The position numbers and the translations under genes are program-made. From Dama dama (lineage: Eukaryota > Chordata > Mammalia > Artiodactyla > Cervidae): a stretch of 64,000 bases of DNA. The stretch's first letter is position 1, and the number at the start of each line of letters is the position of its first letter. The stretch is taken from the NCBI RefSeq assembly GCF_033118175.1, contig NW_026870963.1:682001-746000 (forward strand), read 5' to 3'. The notes beneath the pieces were generated by a model. That model saw only the letters and a list, made by a program, of their open reading frames with translations, made no database searches and was not told the DNA's origin. Shown here piece by piece: positions 38,483-51,211 of this stretch.

Positions 38483-39278
38483 GGATCCCTCTAGACTTGA
38501 GACAGTGATCTTGGGTATTCTCTGGAGTGCCATCAAGGAAATCAAGGCTCCTTTCACGTTTGATGTGGAACACGGAATTGCTCTGCACGCAGTGCAGGGG
38601 AATCGGGCCTCATCTCGCTGCGAGGGGGAAGTCTCATGGTTTTTCTCGAGTTGCTGACCGAACCTGGGGTATATTCTCGAGTTACGATGGGGAGTGCCCT
38701 TCCAGACACAGGTTTGTTCAGCGACGTGAGGACTCCTGCCTAGGTGCGAGGGACACCTCGGGATTTTCCTCGAGTCTTGGCATGGCAATGGGGACGCGTC
38801 TCCACGTGAGGCGGGAGACCCAGGGTCCCTTTCCAGGTGCCACAGGGATCCTGGGACTCCAATCCATTTTCAAGACGAGTCAGGAATCGTCTCCTTTGGA
38901 AACATTGATCTCCCCGGACCTCTCGAATTTTCAAAGGATGTGAGGCCTCCGGTCGTGATGAGGCGGAAAATTAGTTCTTTCTCTGTGGTCTACACAGGGG
39001 ATTCAGACATCCCTTCGTCTTGCGAGATGCAAGACGAGCCTGCATTCAATTCACTGCAGGGATATCCGGCCTTACTTCGAGTCAGAGCATCTCGCTGTCC
39101 ATTCCACTTGAGGCCACAAAATCAGGGTCCCTCTCACATACCTGTAGCTGAGAGAAGCCTCCTCTTGAGGTGCTTGTGGAAAGTTGGTATTCCTCTTGAG
39201 TCGAAGCCAGGGACTAAGCTCTCATCTCGAGTTGATTTGGGGTCCACGGAGCCCTTTCGTGTTGCTCCAGTGACCTCA
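38483..39278 (+). repeat. Satellite I monomer 12, type B with altered end
   Basis: Type B over most of its length (TTGCTGACCGAACC). The end differs: it has CAAAATCAGGG and CTTGTGGAAAGTTGG where other B monomers have CTTCTGGAAATTTGG. Confidence 0.88.
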
Positions 39279-40074
39279 GGATCCCTCTAGACTTGAGACA
39301 GTGATCTTGGGTTTTCTCTGGAGTGCCATTCAGGAAATCAAGGCTCCTTTCACGTTTGATGTGGAACACGGAATTGGTCTGCACGCAGTGCAGGGGAATC
39401 GGGCCTCATCTCGCGGGGATGGGGAAGTCTCATGGTTTTTCTCGAGTTGCGGCCGGAACCTGGGGTATATTCTCGAGTTACGACGGGGAGGGCCCTTCCA
39501 GACTCGTGTTTGTTCAGCGACGTGAGGACTCCTGCCTAGGTGTGAGGGACACCTCGGGATTCTCCTCGAGTCTTGGCATGGCAATTGGGACGCTTCTCCA
39601 CGTGAGGCGGGAGACCCAGGGTCCCTTTCCACGTGCCACAGTGATCCTGGGACTCCTATCCATTTTCAAGAGGAGTCAGGCATCGTCTCCTTTGGAAGCA
39701 TTGATGTCTGCAGACCTCTCGAGTTTTCAAAGGATGTGAGGCCTCCAGTCACGATGAGGCGGAGGACTAGGTCTTTCTCTGTGGTCTCCACAGGGGATTC
39801 AGACATCCCTTCGTCTTGGGAGATGCAAGACGAGCCTGCATTCAATTCACTGCAGTGATATCCGGCCTTACTTCGTGTCAGAGCATCTCGGTGTCCATTC
39901 CACTTGAGGCCACAAACTCAGGGTTCCTCTCACATACCTGTAGCTGAGAGAAGCCTCCTCTTGAGGTGCTTGTGGAAAGTTGGTATTCTTCTTGAGTCGA
40001 AGCCAGGGACTAAGCTCTCATCTCGAGTTGATTTGGGGTCCACGGAGCCCTTTCTTGTTGCTCCAGTGACCTCA
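39279..40074 (+). repeat. Satellite I monomer 13, chimera C-G-(H)-F
   Basis: It begins as type C (GCCATTCAGG, GCGGGGATGGGG, GACTCGTG) and switches to G (TTGATGTCTGCAG, CTGCAGTGATATCC). A short H-like stretch (ATTCTTCTTGAG) follows, and the F end CCCTTTCTTGTTGC closes it. A G monomer comes next, the normal successor of F. Confidence 0.82.
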
Positions 40075-40869
40075 GGATCCCTCTAGACTTGAGACAGTGA
40101 TCTTGGGTTTTCTCTGGAGTGCCATCAAGGAAATCAAGGCTCCTATCACGTTTGATGGGGAACACGGAATTCCTCTGCACGCAGCGCAGGGGAATCGGGC
40201 TCATCTCGCGGCGAGGGGGAAGTCTCATGGTTTTTCTCGAGTTGCGGCCGGAACCTGGGGTATATTCTCGAGTTACGACGGGGAGGGCCCTTCCAGACAC
40301 GTGTTTGTTCAGCGACCTCAGGACTCCTGCCTAGGTGCGAGGGACACCTCGGGATTCTCCTCGAGTCTTGGCATGGCAATTGGGACGCGTCTCCACGTGA
40401 GGCGGGAGACCCAGGGTCCCTTTCCACGTGCCACAGTGATCCTGGGACTCCTATCCATTTTCAAGAGGAGTCAGGCATCGTCTCCTTTGGAAGCATTGAT
40501 GTCTGCAGACCTCTCGAGTTTTCAAAGGATGTGAGGCCTCCGGTCACGATGAGGCGGAGGACTAGGTCTTTCTCTGTGGTCTCCACAGGGGATTCAGACA
40601 TCCCTTCGTCTTGGGAGATGCAAGACGAGCCTGCATTCAATTCACTGCAGTGATATCCGGCCTTACTTCGTGTCAGAGCATCTCGGTGTCCATTCCACTT
40701 GAGGCCACAAACTCAGGGTTCCTCTCACATACCTGTAGCTGAGAGAAGCCTCCTCTTGAGGTGCTTGTGGAAAGTTGGTATTCCTCTTGAGTCTAAGCCA
40801 GGGACTAAGCTCTCATCTCGAGTTGATTTGGGTTCCATGGAGCCCTTTCGTGTTGCTCCAGTGACCTCA
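40075..40869 (+). repeat. Satellite I monomer 14, type G
   Basis: Type G markers CACGCAGCGCAGG, TTGATGTCTGCAG and CTGCAGTGATATCC are present. The change GATGGGGAACAC is private to this monomer. Confidence 0.9.
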
Positions 40870-41665
40870 GGATCCCTCTAGGCTTGAGACAGTGATCTTG
40901 GGCTTTCTCTGGAGTGCCATCAAGGAAATCAAGGCTCCTTTCACGTTTGAAGTTGAACAGGGAATTGCTCTGCACGCAGTGCAGGGGAATCGGGCCTCAA
41001 CTCGCGGCGAGGGGGAAATCTCATGGTTTTTCTCGAGTTGCGGCCGGAACCTTGGGTATATTCTCGAGTTACGACGGGGAGGGCCCTTCCAGACACGTGT
41101 TTGTTCAGCGACGTCAGGACTTCTGCCTAGGTGCGAGGGACACCTCGGGATTCTCCTCGAGTCTTGGCATGGCAATTGGGACGCGTCTCCACGTGAGGCG
41201 GGAGACCCAGTGTCCCATTCCACGTGCCACAGTGATCCTGGGACTCCTATCCATTTTCAAGAGGAGTCAGGCATCGTCTCCTTTGGAAGCATTGATGTCT
41301 GCAGACCTCTCGAGTTTTCAAAGGATGTGAGGCCTCCGGTCACGATGAGGCGGAGGACTAGGTCTTTCTCTGTGGTCTCCACAGGGGATTCAGACATTCC
41401 TTCGTCTTGGGAGATGCAAGACGAGCCTGCATTCAATTCACTGCAGGGATATCCGGCCTTACTTCAAGTCAGAGCATCTCGGTGTCCATTCCACTTGAGG
41501 CCACAAACTCAGGGTCCCTCTCACATACCTCTAGCTGAGAGAAGCCTCCTCTTGAGGGGCTTGTGGAAAGTTCGTATTCCTCTTGAGTTGAAGCCAGGGA
41601 CTAATCTCTCATCTCGGGTTAATTTGGGGTCCACGGAGCCCTTTCGTGTTGCTCCAGTGACCTCA
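40870..41665 (+). repeat. Satellite I monomer 15, chimera H-E
   Basis: It begins as type H (TTTGAAGTTGAACAGGG, GGAACCTTGGG) and ends as type E (GAGGGGCTTGTGG, GTTGAAGCCAGG, GGGACTAATCTC). Type F follows, the normal successor of E. Confidence 0.84.
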
Positions 41666-42460
41666 GGATCCCTCTAGACTTGAGACAGTGATCTTGGGTT
41701 TCTCTGGAGTGCCATCAAGGAAATCAAGGCTCCTTTCACGTTTGATGTGCTACACGGAATTGCTCTGCACGCATTGCAGGGGAATCGGGCCTCATCTCGC
41801 GGCGAGGGGGAAGTCTCATGGTTTTTCTCGAGTTGCGGCCGGAACCTGGGGTATATTCTCGAGTTACGACGGGGAGGGCCCTTCCAGACACGTGTTTGTT
41901 CAGCGACGTCAGGACTCCTGCCTAGGTGCGAGGGACACCTCGGGATTCTCCTCGAGTCTTGGCATGGCAATTGGGACGCGTCCCCACGTGAGGCGGGAGA
42001 ACCAGTGTCCCTTTCCACGTGCCACAGGGATCCTGGGACTCCTATCCATTTTCAGGAGGAGTCAGGCATCGTCTCCTTTGGAAGCATTGATCTTCGCGGA
42101 CCTCTCGAATTTTCAAAGGATGTGAGGCCACCGGTCGCGATGAGGCGGAAAATTAGGTCTTTCTCTGTGGTCTCCACAGGGGATTCAGACATCCCTTCAT
42201 CTTGGGAGATGCAAGACGAGCCTGCATTCAATTCACTGCAGGGATATCCGGCCTTACTTCGAGTCAGAGCATCTCGGTGTCCATTCCACTTGAGGCCACA
42301 AACTCAGGGTCCCTCTCACATACCTGTAGCTGAGAGAAGCCTCCTCTTGAGGTGCTTGTGGAAAGTTGGTATTCGTCTTGAGTCGAATCCAGGTACTAAG
42401 CTCTCATCTCGAGTTGATTTGGGGTCCACGGAGCCCTTTCTTGTTGCTCCAGTGACCTCA
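41666..42460 (+). repeat. Satellite I monomer 16, type F
   Basis: Near copy of monomer 8 at an offset of 6,363 bp, with TTGGGTTTCTCTGG and GAATCCAGGTAC. It reads GATGTGCTACAC where other F monomers have GATGTGCAACAC. Confidence 0.9.
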
Positions 42461-43255
42461 GGATCCCTCTAGACTTGAGACAGTGATCTTGGGTTTTCTC
42501 TGGAGTGCCATCAAGGAAATCAAGGCTCCTATCACGTTTGATGTGGAACACGGAATTCCTCTGCACGCAGCGCAGGGGAATCGGGCTCATCTCGCGGCGA
42601 GGGGGAAGTCTCATGGTTTTTCTCGAGTTGCGGCCGGAACCTGGGGTATATTCTCGAGTTACGACGGGGAGGGCCCTTCCAGACACGTGTTTGTTCAGCG
42701 ACCTCAGGACTCCTGCCTAGGTGTGAGGGACACCTCGGGATTTTCTTCGAGTCTTGGCATGGCAATTGGGACGCGTCTCCACGTGAGGCGGGAGACCCAG
42801 GGTCCCTTTCCACGTGCCACAGTGATCCTGGGACTCCTATCCATTTTCAAGAGGAGTCAGGCATCGTCTCCTTTGGAAGCATTGATGTCTGCAGACCTCT
42901 CGAGTTTTCAAAGGATGTGAGGCCTCCGGTCACGATGAGGCGGAGGACTAGGTCTTTCTCTGTGGTCTCCACAGGGGATTCAGACATTCCTTCGTCTTGG
43001 GAGATGCAAGACGAGCCTGCATTCAATTCACTGCAGTGATATCCGGCCTTACTTCGTGTCAGAGCATCTCGGTGTCCATTCCACTTGAGGCCACAAACTC
43101 AGGGTTCCTCTCACATACCTGTAGCTGAGAGAAGCCTCCTCTTGAGGTGCTTGTGGAAAGTTGGTATTCCTCTTGAGTCTAAGCCAGGGACTAAGCTCTC
43201 ATCTCGAGTTGATTTGGGTTCCATGGAGCCCTTTCGTGTTGCTCCAGTGACCTCA
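42461..43255 (+). repeat. Satellite I monomer 17, type G
   Basis: Near copy of monomer 9 at an offset of 6,363 bp, with CACGCAGCGCAGG and CTGCAGTGATATCC. Confidence 0.9.
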
Positions 43256-44051
43256 GGATCCCTCTAGGCTTGAGACAGTGATCTTGGGCTTTCTCTGGAG
43301 TGCCATCAAGGAAATCAAGGCTCCTTTCACGTTTGAAGTTGAACAGGGAATTGCTCTGCACGCAGTGCAGGGGAATCGGGCCTCAACTCGCGGCGAGGGG
43401 GAAATCTCATGGTTTTTCTCGAGTTGCGGCCGGAACCTTGGGTATATTCTCGAGTTACGACGGGGAGGGCCCTTCCAGACACGTGTTTGTTCAGCGACGT
43501 CAGGACTTCTGCCTAGGTGCGAGGGACACCTCGGGATTCTCCTCGAGTCTTGGCATGGCAATTGGGACGCGTCTCCACGTGAGGCGGGAGACCCAGTGTC
43601 CCATTCCACGTGCCACAGTGATCCTGGGACTCCTATCCATTTTCAAGAGGAGTCAGGCATCGTCTCCTTTGGAAGCATTGATGTCTGCAGACCTCTCGAG
43701 TTTTCAAAGGATGTGAGGCCTCCGGTCACGATGAGGCGGAGGACTAGGTCTTTCTCTGTAGTCTCCACAGGGGATTCAGACATTCCTTCGTCTTGGGAGA
43801 TGCAAGACGAGCCTGCATTCAATTCACTGCAGGGATATCCGGCCTTACTTCGTGTCAGAGCATCTCGGTGTCCATTCCACTTGAGGCCACAAACTCAGGG
43901 TTCCTCTCACATACCTGTAGCTGAGAGAAGCCTCCTCTTGAGGTGCTTGTGGAAAGTTGGTATTCCTCTTGAGTCTAAGCCAGGGACTAAGCTCTCATCT
44001 CCAGTTGATTTGGGGTCGACGGAGCCCTTTCGTGTTGCTCCAGTGACCTCA
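43256..44051 (+). repeat. Satellite I monomer 18, chimera H-G-C
   Basis: It starts as H (TTTGAAGTTGAACAGGG), continues with G markers (CTTCGTGTCAGAG, GAGTCTAAGCC) and ends as C (GGGGTCGACGG). Type D follows, the normal successor of C. Confidence 0.82.
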
Positions 44052-44846
44052 GGATCCCTCTAGACTTGAGACAGTGATCTTGGGTTTTCTCTGGAGTGCC
44101 ATCAAGGAAATCAAGGCTCCTTTCACGTTTGATGTGGAACACGGAATTGCTCTGCACGCAGTGCAGGGGAATCGGGCCTCATCCAGCGGCGAGGGGGAAG
44201 TCTCATGGTTTTTCTCGAGTTGCGGCCGGAACCTGGGGTATATTCTCGAGTTACGACGGGGAGGGCCCTTCCAGACACATGTTTGTTCAGCGACGTCAGG
44301 ACTCCTGCCTAGGTGCGAGGGACACCTCGGGATTCTCCTCGAGTCTTGGCATGGCAATGGGGACGCTTCTCCACGTGAGGCGGGAGACCCAGGGTCCCTT
44401 TCCACGTGCCACAGGGTTCCTGGGAATCCTATCCATTTTCAGGAGGAGTCAGGCATCGTCTCCTTTGGAAGCATTGATCTGTGCAGACCTCTCGAGTTTT
44501 CAAAGGATGTGAGGCCTCCGGACGCGATGAGGCTGAGGACTAGTTCTTTCTCTGTCATCTCCACAGCGGATTCAGACATCCCTTCGTCTTGGGAGATGCA
44601 AGACGAGCCTGAATTCAATTCACTATTGGGATATCCGGGCTTACTTCGAGGCAGAGCATCTAGGTGTCCATTCCACTTGAGGCCACAAACTCAGAGTCCC
44701 TCTCACATACCATAGCTGAGAGAAGCCTCCTCTTGAGGTGCTTGTGGAAAGTCGGTATTCCTCTTGAGTCCAAGCCAGGGACTAAGCTCTCATCTCGAGT
44801 TGATTTGGGCTCCTCGGAGCCCTTTCGTGTTGCTCCAGTGACCTCA
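44052..44846 (+). repeat. Satellite I monomer 19, type D
   Basis: Type D markers CATCCAGCGGCG, ACACATGTTTG and CATACCATAGC, with the 1-bp deletion shared with monomers 6 and 26. Confidence 0.9.
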
Positions 44847-45642
44847 GGATCCCTCTAGACTTGAACCAGTGATCTTGGGTTTTCTCTGGAGTGCCATCAA
44901 GGAAATCAAGGCTCCTTTCACGTTTGATGTGGAACACGGAATTGGTCTGCACGCAGTGCAGGGGAATCGGGCCTCATCTCGCGGGGATGGGGAAGTCTCA
45001 TGGTTTTTCTCGAGTTGCGGCCGGAACCTGGGGTATATTCTCGAGTTACGACGGGGAGGGCCCTTCCAGACTCGTGTTTGTTCAGCGACGTGAGGACTCC
45101 TGCCTAGGTGCGAGGGACACCTCGGGATTCTCCTCGAGTCTTGGCATGGCAATGTGGACGCGTCTCCACATATGGCGGTAAACCCAGTGTCCCTTTTCAC
45201 GTGCCACAGGGATCCTGGGACTCCTATCCATTTTCAAGAGGAGTCAGGCATCGTCTCCTTTGGAAGCATTGATGTCTGCAGACCTCTCGAGTTTTCAAAG
45301 GATGTGAGGCCTCCGGTCACGATGAGGCGGAGGACTAGGTCTTTCTCTGTGGTCTCCACAGGGCATTCAGACATCCCTTCGTCTTGGGAGATGCAAGACG
45401 AGCCTGCATTCAATTCACTGCAGTGATATCCGGCCTTACTTCGTGTCAGAGCATCTCGGTGTCCATTCCACTTGAGGCCACAAACTCAGGGTTCCTCTCA
45501 CATACCTGTAGCTGAGAGAAGCCTCCTCTTGAGGTGCTTGTGGAAAGTTGGTATTCCTCTTGAGTCTAAGCCAGGGACTAAGCTCTCATCTCGAGTTGAT
45601 TTGGGTTCCATGGAGCCCTTTCGTGTTGCTCCAGTGACCTCA
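44847..45642 (+). repeat. Satellite I monomer 20, chimera E-C-A-G
   Basis: It opens with the E-type start CTTGAACCAGTG, then C (ATTGGTCTGCAC, GCGGGGATGGGG), then A (CACATATGGCGGTAAACC), then G (TTGATGTCTGCAG, CTGCAGTGATATCC). Type H follows, the normal successor of G. Confidence 0.82.
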
Positions 45643-46436
45643 GGATCCCTCTAGACTTGAGGCAGTGATCTTGGGCTTTCTCTGGAGTGCCATCAAGGAA
45701 ATCAAGGCTCCTTTCACGTTTGAAGTTGAACAGGGAATTGCTCTGCACGCAGTGCAGGGGAATCGGGCCTCAACTCGCGGCGAGGGGGAAATCTCATGGT
45801 TTTTCTCGAGTTGCGGCCGGAACCTTGGGTATATTCTCGAGTTACGACGGGGAGGGCCCTTCCAGACACGTGTTTGTTCAGCGACGTCAGGACTTCTGCC
45901 TAGGTGCGAGGGACACCTCGGGATTCTCCTCGAGTCTTGGCATGGCAATTGGGACGCGTCTCCACGTGAGGCGGGAGACCCAGTGTCCCATTCCACGTGC
46001 CACAGTGATCCTGGGACTCCTATCCATTTTCAAGAGGAGTCAGGCATCGTCTCCTTTGGAAGCATTGATGTCTGCAGACCTGTCGAGTTTTCAAAGGATG
46101 TGAGGCCTCCGGTCACGATGAGGCGGAGGACTAGGTCTTTCTCTGTGGTCTCCACAGGGGATTCAGACATTCCTTCGTCTTGGGAGATGCAAGACGAGCC
46201 TGCATTCAATTCACTGCAGGGATATCCGGCCTTACTTCGAGTCAGAGCATCTCGGTGTCCATTCCACTTGAGGCCACAAACTCAGGGTCCCTCTCACATA
46301 CCTCTAGCTGAGAGAAGCCTCCTCTTGAGGTTCTTGTGGAAAGTTGGCATTCTTCTTGAGTCGAAGCCAGGGACTAAGCTCATCTAGAGTTAATTTGGGG
46401 TTCCCGGAGCCCTTTCGTGTTGCTACAGTGACCTCA
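45643..46436 (+). repeat. Satellite I monomer 21, type H
   Basis: Type H with the shortened end AAGCTCATCTAGAG (794 bp). A private CTGTCGAG replaces CTCTCGAG near 46081. Confidence 0.9.
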
Positions 46437-47232
46437 GGATCCCTCTAGACTTGAGACAGTGATCTTGGGTTTTCTCTGGAGTGCCATCAAGGAAATCAAG
46501 TCTCCTTTCACGTTTGATGTGGAACACGGAATTGCTCTGCACGCATTCCAGGGGAATCGGGCCTCATGTCGCGGCGAGGGGGAAGTCTCATGGTTTTTCT
46601 CGAGTTGCCGCTGGAACCTGGGGTATATTCTCGAGTTACGTCGGGGAGGGCCCTTCCAGACACGTGTTTGTTCAGCGACGTCAGGACTCCTGCCTAGGTG
46701 CGAGGGACACCTCGGGATTCTCCTCGAGTCTTGGCATGGCAATGTGGACGCGTCTCCACATATGGCGGTAAACCCAGTGTCCCTTTTCACGTGCCACAGG
46801 GATCCTGGGACTCCTATCCATTTTCAAGAGGAGTCAGGCATCGTCTCCTTTGGAAGCATTGATGTCTGCAGACCTCTCGAATTTTCAAAGGATGTGAGGC
46901 CTCCGGTCGTGATGAGGCGGAAAATTAGTTCTTTCTCTGTGGTCTACACAGGGGATTCAGACATCCCTTCGTCTTGCGAGATGCAAGACGAGCCTGCATT
47001 CAATTCACTGCAGGGATATCCGGCCTTACTTCGAGTCAGAGCATCTCGCTGTCCATTCCACTTGAGGCCACAAACTCAGGGTCCCTCTCACATACCTGTA
47101 GCTGAGAGAAGCCTCCTCTTGAGGTGCTTCTGGAAATTTGGTATTCCTCTTGAGTCGAAGCCAGGGACTAAGCTCTCATCTCGAGTTGATTTGGGGTCCA
47201 CGGAGCCCTTTCGTGTTGCTCCAGTGACCTCA
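46437..47232 (+). repeat. Satellite I monomer 22, chimera A-(G)-B
   Basis: It begins as A (AAATCAAGTCTCC, TATGGCGGTAAACC), has a short G-like patch (TTGATGTCTGCAG) and ends as B (CTCGAATTTTC, GGTCGTGATGAGGCGG). Type C follows, the normal successor of B. Confidence 0.82.
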
Positions 47233-48028
47233 GGATCCCTCTAGACTTGAGACAGTGATCTTGGGTTTTCTCTGGAGTGCCATTCAGGAAATCAAGGCTC
47301 CTTTCACGTTTGATGTGGAACACGGAATTGGTCTGCACGCAGTGCAGGGGAATCGGGCCTCATCTCGCGGGGATGGGGAAGTCTCATGGTTTTTCTCGAG
47401 TTGCGGCCGGAACCTGGGGTATATTCTCGAGTTACGACGGGGAGGGCCCTTCCAGACTCGTGTTTGTTCAGCGACGTGAGGACTCCTGCCTAGGTGCGAG
47501 GGACACCTCGGGATTCTCCTCGAGTCTTGGCATGGCAATGTGGACGCGTCTCCACATATGGCGGTAAACCCAGTGTCCCTTTTCACGTGCCACAGGGATC
47601 CTGGGACTCCTATCCATTTTCAAGAGGAGTCAGGCATCGTCTCCTTTGGAAGCATTGATCTCTGCGGACCTCTAGAGTTTTCAAAGGATGTGAGGCCTCT
47701 GCTCGCGAGGAAGCAGAGAACTAGGTCTTTCTCTGTGGTCTCTATAGGGGATTCAGACATCCCTTCCTATTGGGAGATGCAAGACGAGCCTGCATTCAAT
47801 TCACTGTTGGGATATCCGGCCTTACTTCGAGTCAGAGCATCTCGGTGTCCATTCCAATTGAGGCCACAAATTCAGGGTCCCTCTCAGATACCTGTAGCTG
47901 AGAGAAGCCTCCTCCTGTGGTGCTTGTGGAAATTAGGTATTTCTCTTGAGTCGAAGCCAGGGACTAAGCTCTCATCTCGAGTTGATTTGGGGTCCACGGA
48001 GCCCTTTCTTGTTGCTACATTGTCCTCA
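47233..48028 (+). repeat. Satellite I monomer 23, chimera C-A
   Basis: It starts as C (GCCATTCAGG, GACTCGTG) and finishes as A (TATGGCGGTAAACC, GCTCGCGAGGAAGCAG, TGTCCTCAGG). Type B follows, the normal successor of A. Confidence 0.84.
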
Positions 48029-48824
48029 GGATCCCTCTAGACTTGAGACAGTGATCTTGGGTATTCTCTGGAGTGCCATCAAGGAAATCAAGGCTCCTTT
48101 CACGTTTGATGTGGAACACGGAATTGCTCTGCACGCAGTGCAGGGGAATCGGGCCTCATCTCGCTGCGAGGGGGAAGTCTCATGGTTTTTCTCGAGTTGC
48201 TGACCGAACCTGGGGTATATTCTCGAGTTACGATGGGGAGGGCCCTTCCAGACACAGGTTTGTTCAGCGACGTGAGGACTCCTGCCTAGGTGCGAGGGAC
48301 ACCTCGGGATTCTCCTCGAGTCTTGGCATGGCAATGGGGACGCGTCTCCACGTGAGGCGAGAGACCCAGGGTCCCTTTCCAGGTGCCACAGGGATCCTGG
48401 GACTCCAATCCATTTTCAAGACGAGTCAGGAATCGTCTCCTTTGGAAACATTGATCTCCCCGGACCTCTCGAATTTTCAAAGGATGTGAGGCCTCCGGTC
48501 GTGATGAGGCGGAAAATTAGTTCTTTCTCTGTGGTCTACACAGGGGATTCAGACATCCCTTCGTCTTGCGAGATGCAAGACGAGCCTGCATTCAATTCAC
48601 TGCAGGGATATCCGGCCTTACTTCGAGTCAGAGCATCTCGCTGTCCATTCCACTTGAGGCCACAAACTCAGGGTCCCTCTCACATACCTGTAGCTGAGAG
48701 AAGCCTCCTCTTGAGGTGCTTCTGGAAATTTGGTATTCCTCTTGAGTCGAAGCCAGGGACTAAGCTCTCATCTCGAGTTGATTTGGGGTCCACGGAGCCC
48801 TTTCGTGTTGCTCCAGTGACCTCA
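48029..48824 (+). repeat. Satellite I monomer 24, type B
   Basis: Counterpart of monomer 4 at an offset of 15,909 bp (20 monomers), with TTGCTGACCGAACC and GACACAGGTTTG. Confidence 0.9.
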
Positions 48825-49620
48825 GGATCCCTCTAGACTTGAGACAGTGATCTTGGGTTTTCTCTGGAGTGCCATTCAGGAAATCAAGGCTCCTTTCACG
48901 TTTGATGTGGAACACGGAATTGGTCTGCACGCAGTGCAGGGGAATCGGGCCTCATCTCGCGGGGATGGGGAAGTCTCATGGTTTTTCTCGAGTTGCGGCC
49001 GGAACCTGGGGTATATTCTCGAGTTACGACGGGGAGGGCCCTTCCAGACTCGTGTTTGTTCAGCGACGTGAGGACTCCTGCCTAGGTGCGAGGGACACCT
49101 CGGGATTCTCCTCGAGTCTTGGTATGGCAATTGGGACGCTTCTCCACGTGAGGCGGGAGACCCAGGGTCCCTTTCCACGTGCCACAGGGATACTGGGACT
49201 CCTATCCATTTTCAAGAGGAGTCAGGCATCGTCTCCTTTGGAAGCATTGGTCTCCGCGGACCTCTCGAGTTTTCAAAGGATGTGAGGCCTCCGGTCGCGA
49301 TGAGGCGGAGAACTCGGTCTTTCTCTGTGGTCTCCACAGGGGATTCAGACATCCCTTCGTCTTGGGAGATGCAAGACGAGCCTGCATTCAATTCACTGCA
49401 GGGATATCCGGCCTTACTTCGAGTCAGAGCATCTCCGTGTCCATTCCACTTGAGGCCACAAACTCAGGGTCCCTGTCACATACCTGTAGCTGAGAGAAGC
49501 CTCCTCTTGAGGTGCTTCTGGAAATTTGGTATTCCTCTTGAGTCGAAGCCAGGGACTAAGCTCTCATCTCGAGTTGATTTGGGGTCGACGGAGCCCTTTC
49601 GTGTTGCTCCAGTGACCTCA
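48825..49620 (+). repeat. Satellite I monomer 25, type C
   Basis: Counterpart of monomer 5 at an offset of 15,909 bp, with GCCATTCAGG and the end GGGGTCGACGG. Confidence 0.9.
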
Positions 49621-50415
49621 GGATCCCTCTAGACTTGAGACAGTGATCTTGGGTTTTCTCTGGAGTGCCATCAAGGAAATCAAGGCTCCTTTCACGTTTG
49701 ATGTGGAACATGGAATTGCTCTGCACGCAGTGCAGGGGAATCGGGCCTCATCCAGCGGCGAGGGGGAAGTCTCATGGTTTTTCTCGAGTTGCGGCCGGAA
49801 CCTGGGGTATATTCTCGAGTTACGACGGGGAGGGCCCTTCCAGACACATGTTTGTTCAGCGACGTCAGGACTCCTGCCTAGGTGCGAGGGACAACTCGGG
49901 ATTATCCTCGAGTCTTGGCATGGCAATGGGGACGCGTCTCCACGTGAGGCGGGAGACCCAGGGTCCCTTTCCAAGTGCCACAGGGTTCCTGGGAATCCTA
50001 TCCATTTTCAGGATGAGTCAGGCATCGTCTCCTTTGGAAGCATTGATCTGTGCAGACCTCTCGAGTTTTCAAAGGATGTGAGGCCTCCGGACGCGATGAG
50101 GCTGAGGACTAGTTCTTTCTCTGTCATCTCCACAGCGGATTCAGACATCCCTTCGTCTTGGGAGATGCAAGACGAGCCTGAATTCAATTCACTATTGGGA
50201 TATCCGGGCTTACTTCGAGGCAGAGCATCTAGGTGTCCATTCCACTTGAGGCCACAAACTCAGAGTCCCTCTCACATACCATAGCTGAGAGAAGCCTCCT
50301 CTTGAGGTGCTTGTGGAAAGTCGGTATTCCTCTTGAGTCCAAGCCAGGGACTAAGCTCTCATCTCGAGTTGATTTGGGCTCCTCGGAGCCCTTTCGTGTT
50401 GCTCCAGTGACCTCA
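49621..50415 (+). repeat. Satellite I monomer 26, type D
   Basis: Counterpart of monomer 6 at an offset of 15,909 bp. It shares the unusual GATGTGGAACATGG with that monomer. Confidence 0.9.
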
Positions 50416-51211
50416 GGATCCCTCTAGACTTGAACCAGTGATCTTGGGTTTTCTCTGGAGTGCCATCAAGGAAATCAAGGCTCCTTTCACGTTTGATGTG
50501 GAACACGGAATTGCTCTGCACGCAGTGCAGGGGAATCGGGCCTCATCCAGCGGCGAGGGGGAAGTCTCATAGTTTTTCTCGAGTTGCGGCCGGAACCTGG
50601 GGTATATTCTCCAGTTACGACGGGGAGGGCCCTTCCAGACACGTGTTTGTTCAGCGACGTCAGGACTCCTGCCTAGGTGCGAGGGACACCTCGGGATTCT
50701 CCTCGAGTCTTGGCATGGCAATTGGGACGCGTCTCCACGTGAGGCGGGAGACCCAGCGTCCCTTTCCACGTGCCACAGGGATCCTGGGACTCCTATCCAT
50801 TTTCAAGAGGAGTCAGGCATCGTCTCCTTCGGAAGTATTGATCTCTGTGGACCTCTCGAGTTTTCAAAGGATGTGAGGCCTCCGGTCGCGTTGAGGCGGA
50901 GGACTAGGTCTTTCTCTGTGGGCTCCACAGGGGATTCAGACAACCCTTCATCTTGGGAGATGCAAGACGAGCCTGCATTCAATTCACTGCAGGGATATCC
51001 GGCCTTACTTCGAGTCAGAGCATCTCGGTGTCCATTCCACTTGAGGCCACAAAATCAGGGTCCCTCTCACATACCTGTAGCTGAGAGAAGCCTCCTCTTG
51101 AGGGGCTTGTGGAAAGTTCGTATTCCTCTTGAGTTGAAGCCAGGGACTAATCTCTCATCTCGAGTTAATTTGGGGTCCACGGAGCCCTTTCGTGTTGCTC
51201 CAGTGACCTCA
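50416..51211 (+). repeat. Satellite I monomer 27, type E with D-like patch
   Basis: E-type start CTTGAACCAGTG and E-type body (TCGGAAGTATTG, TCAGACAACCC, GGGACTAATCTC), interrupted near the front by the D-type CATCCAGCGGCG. A D-to-E conversion patch is the simplest reading. Confidence 0.85.
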
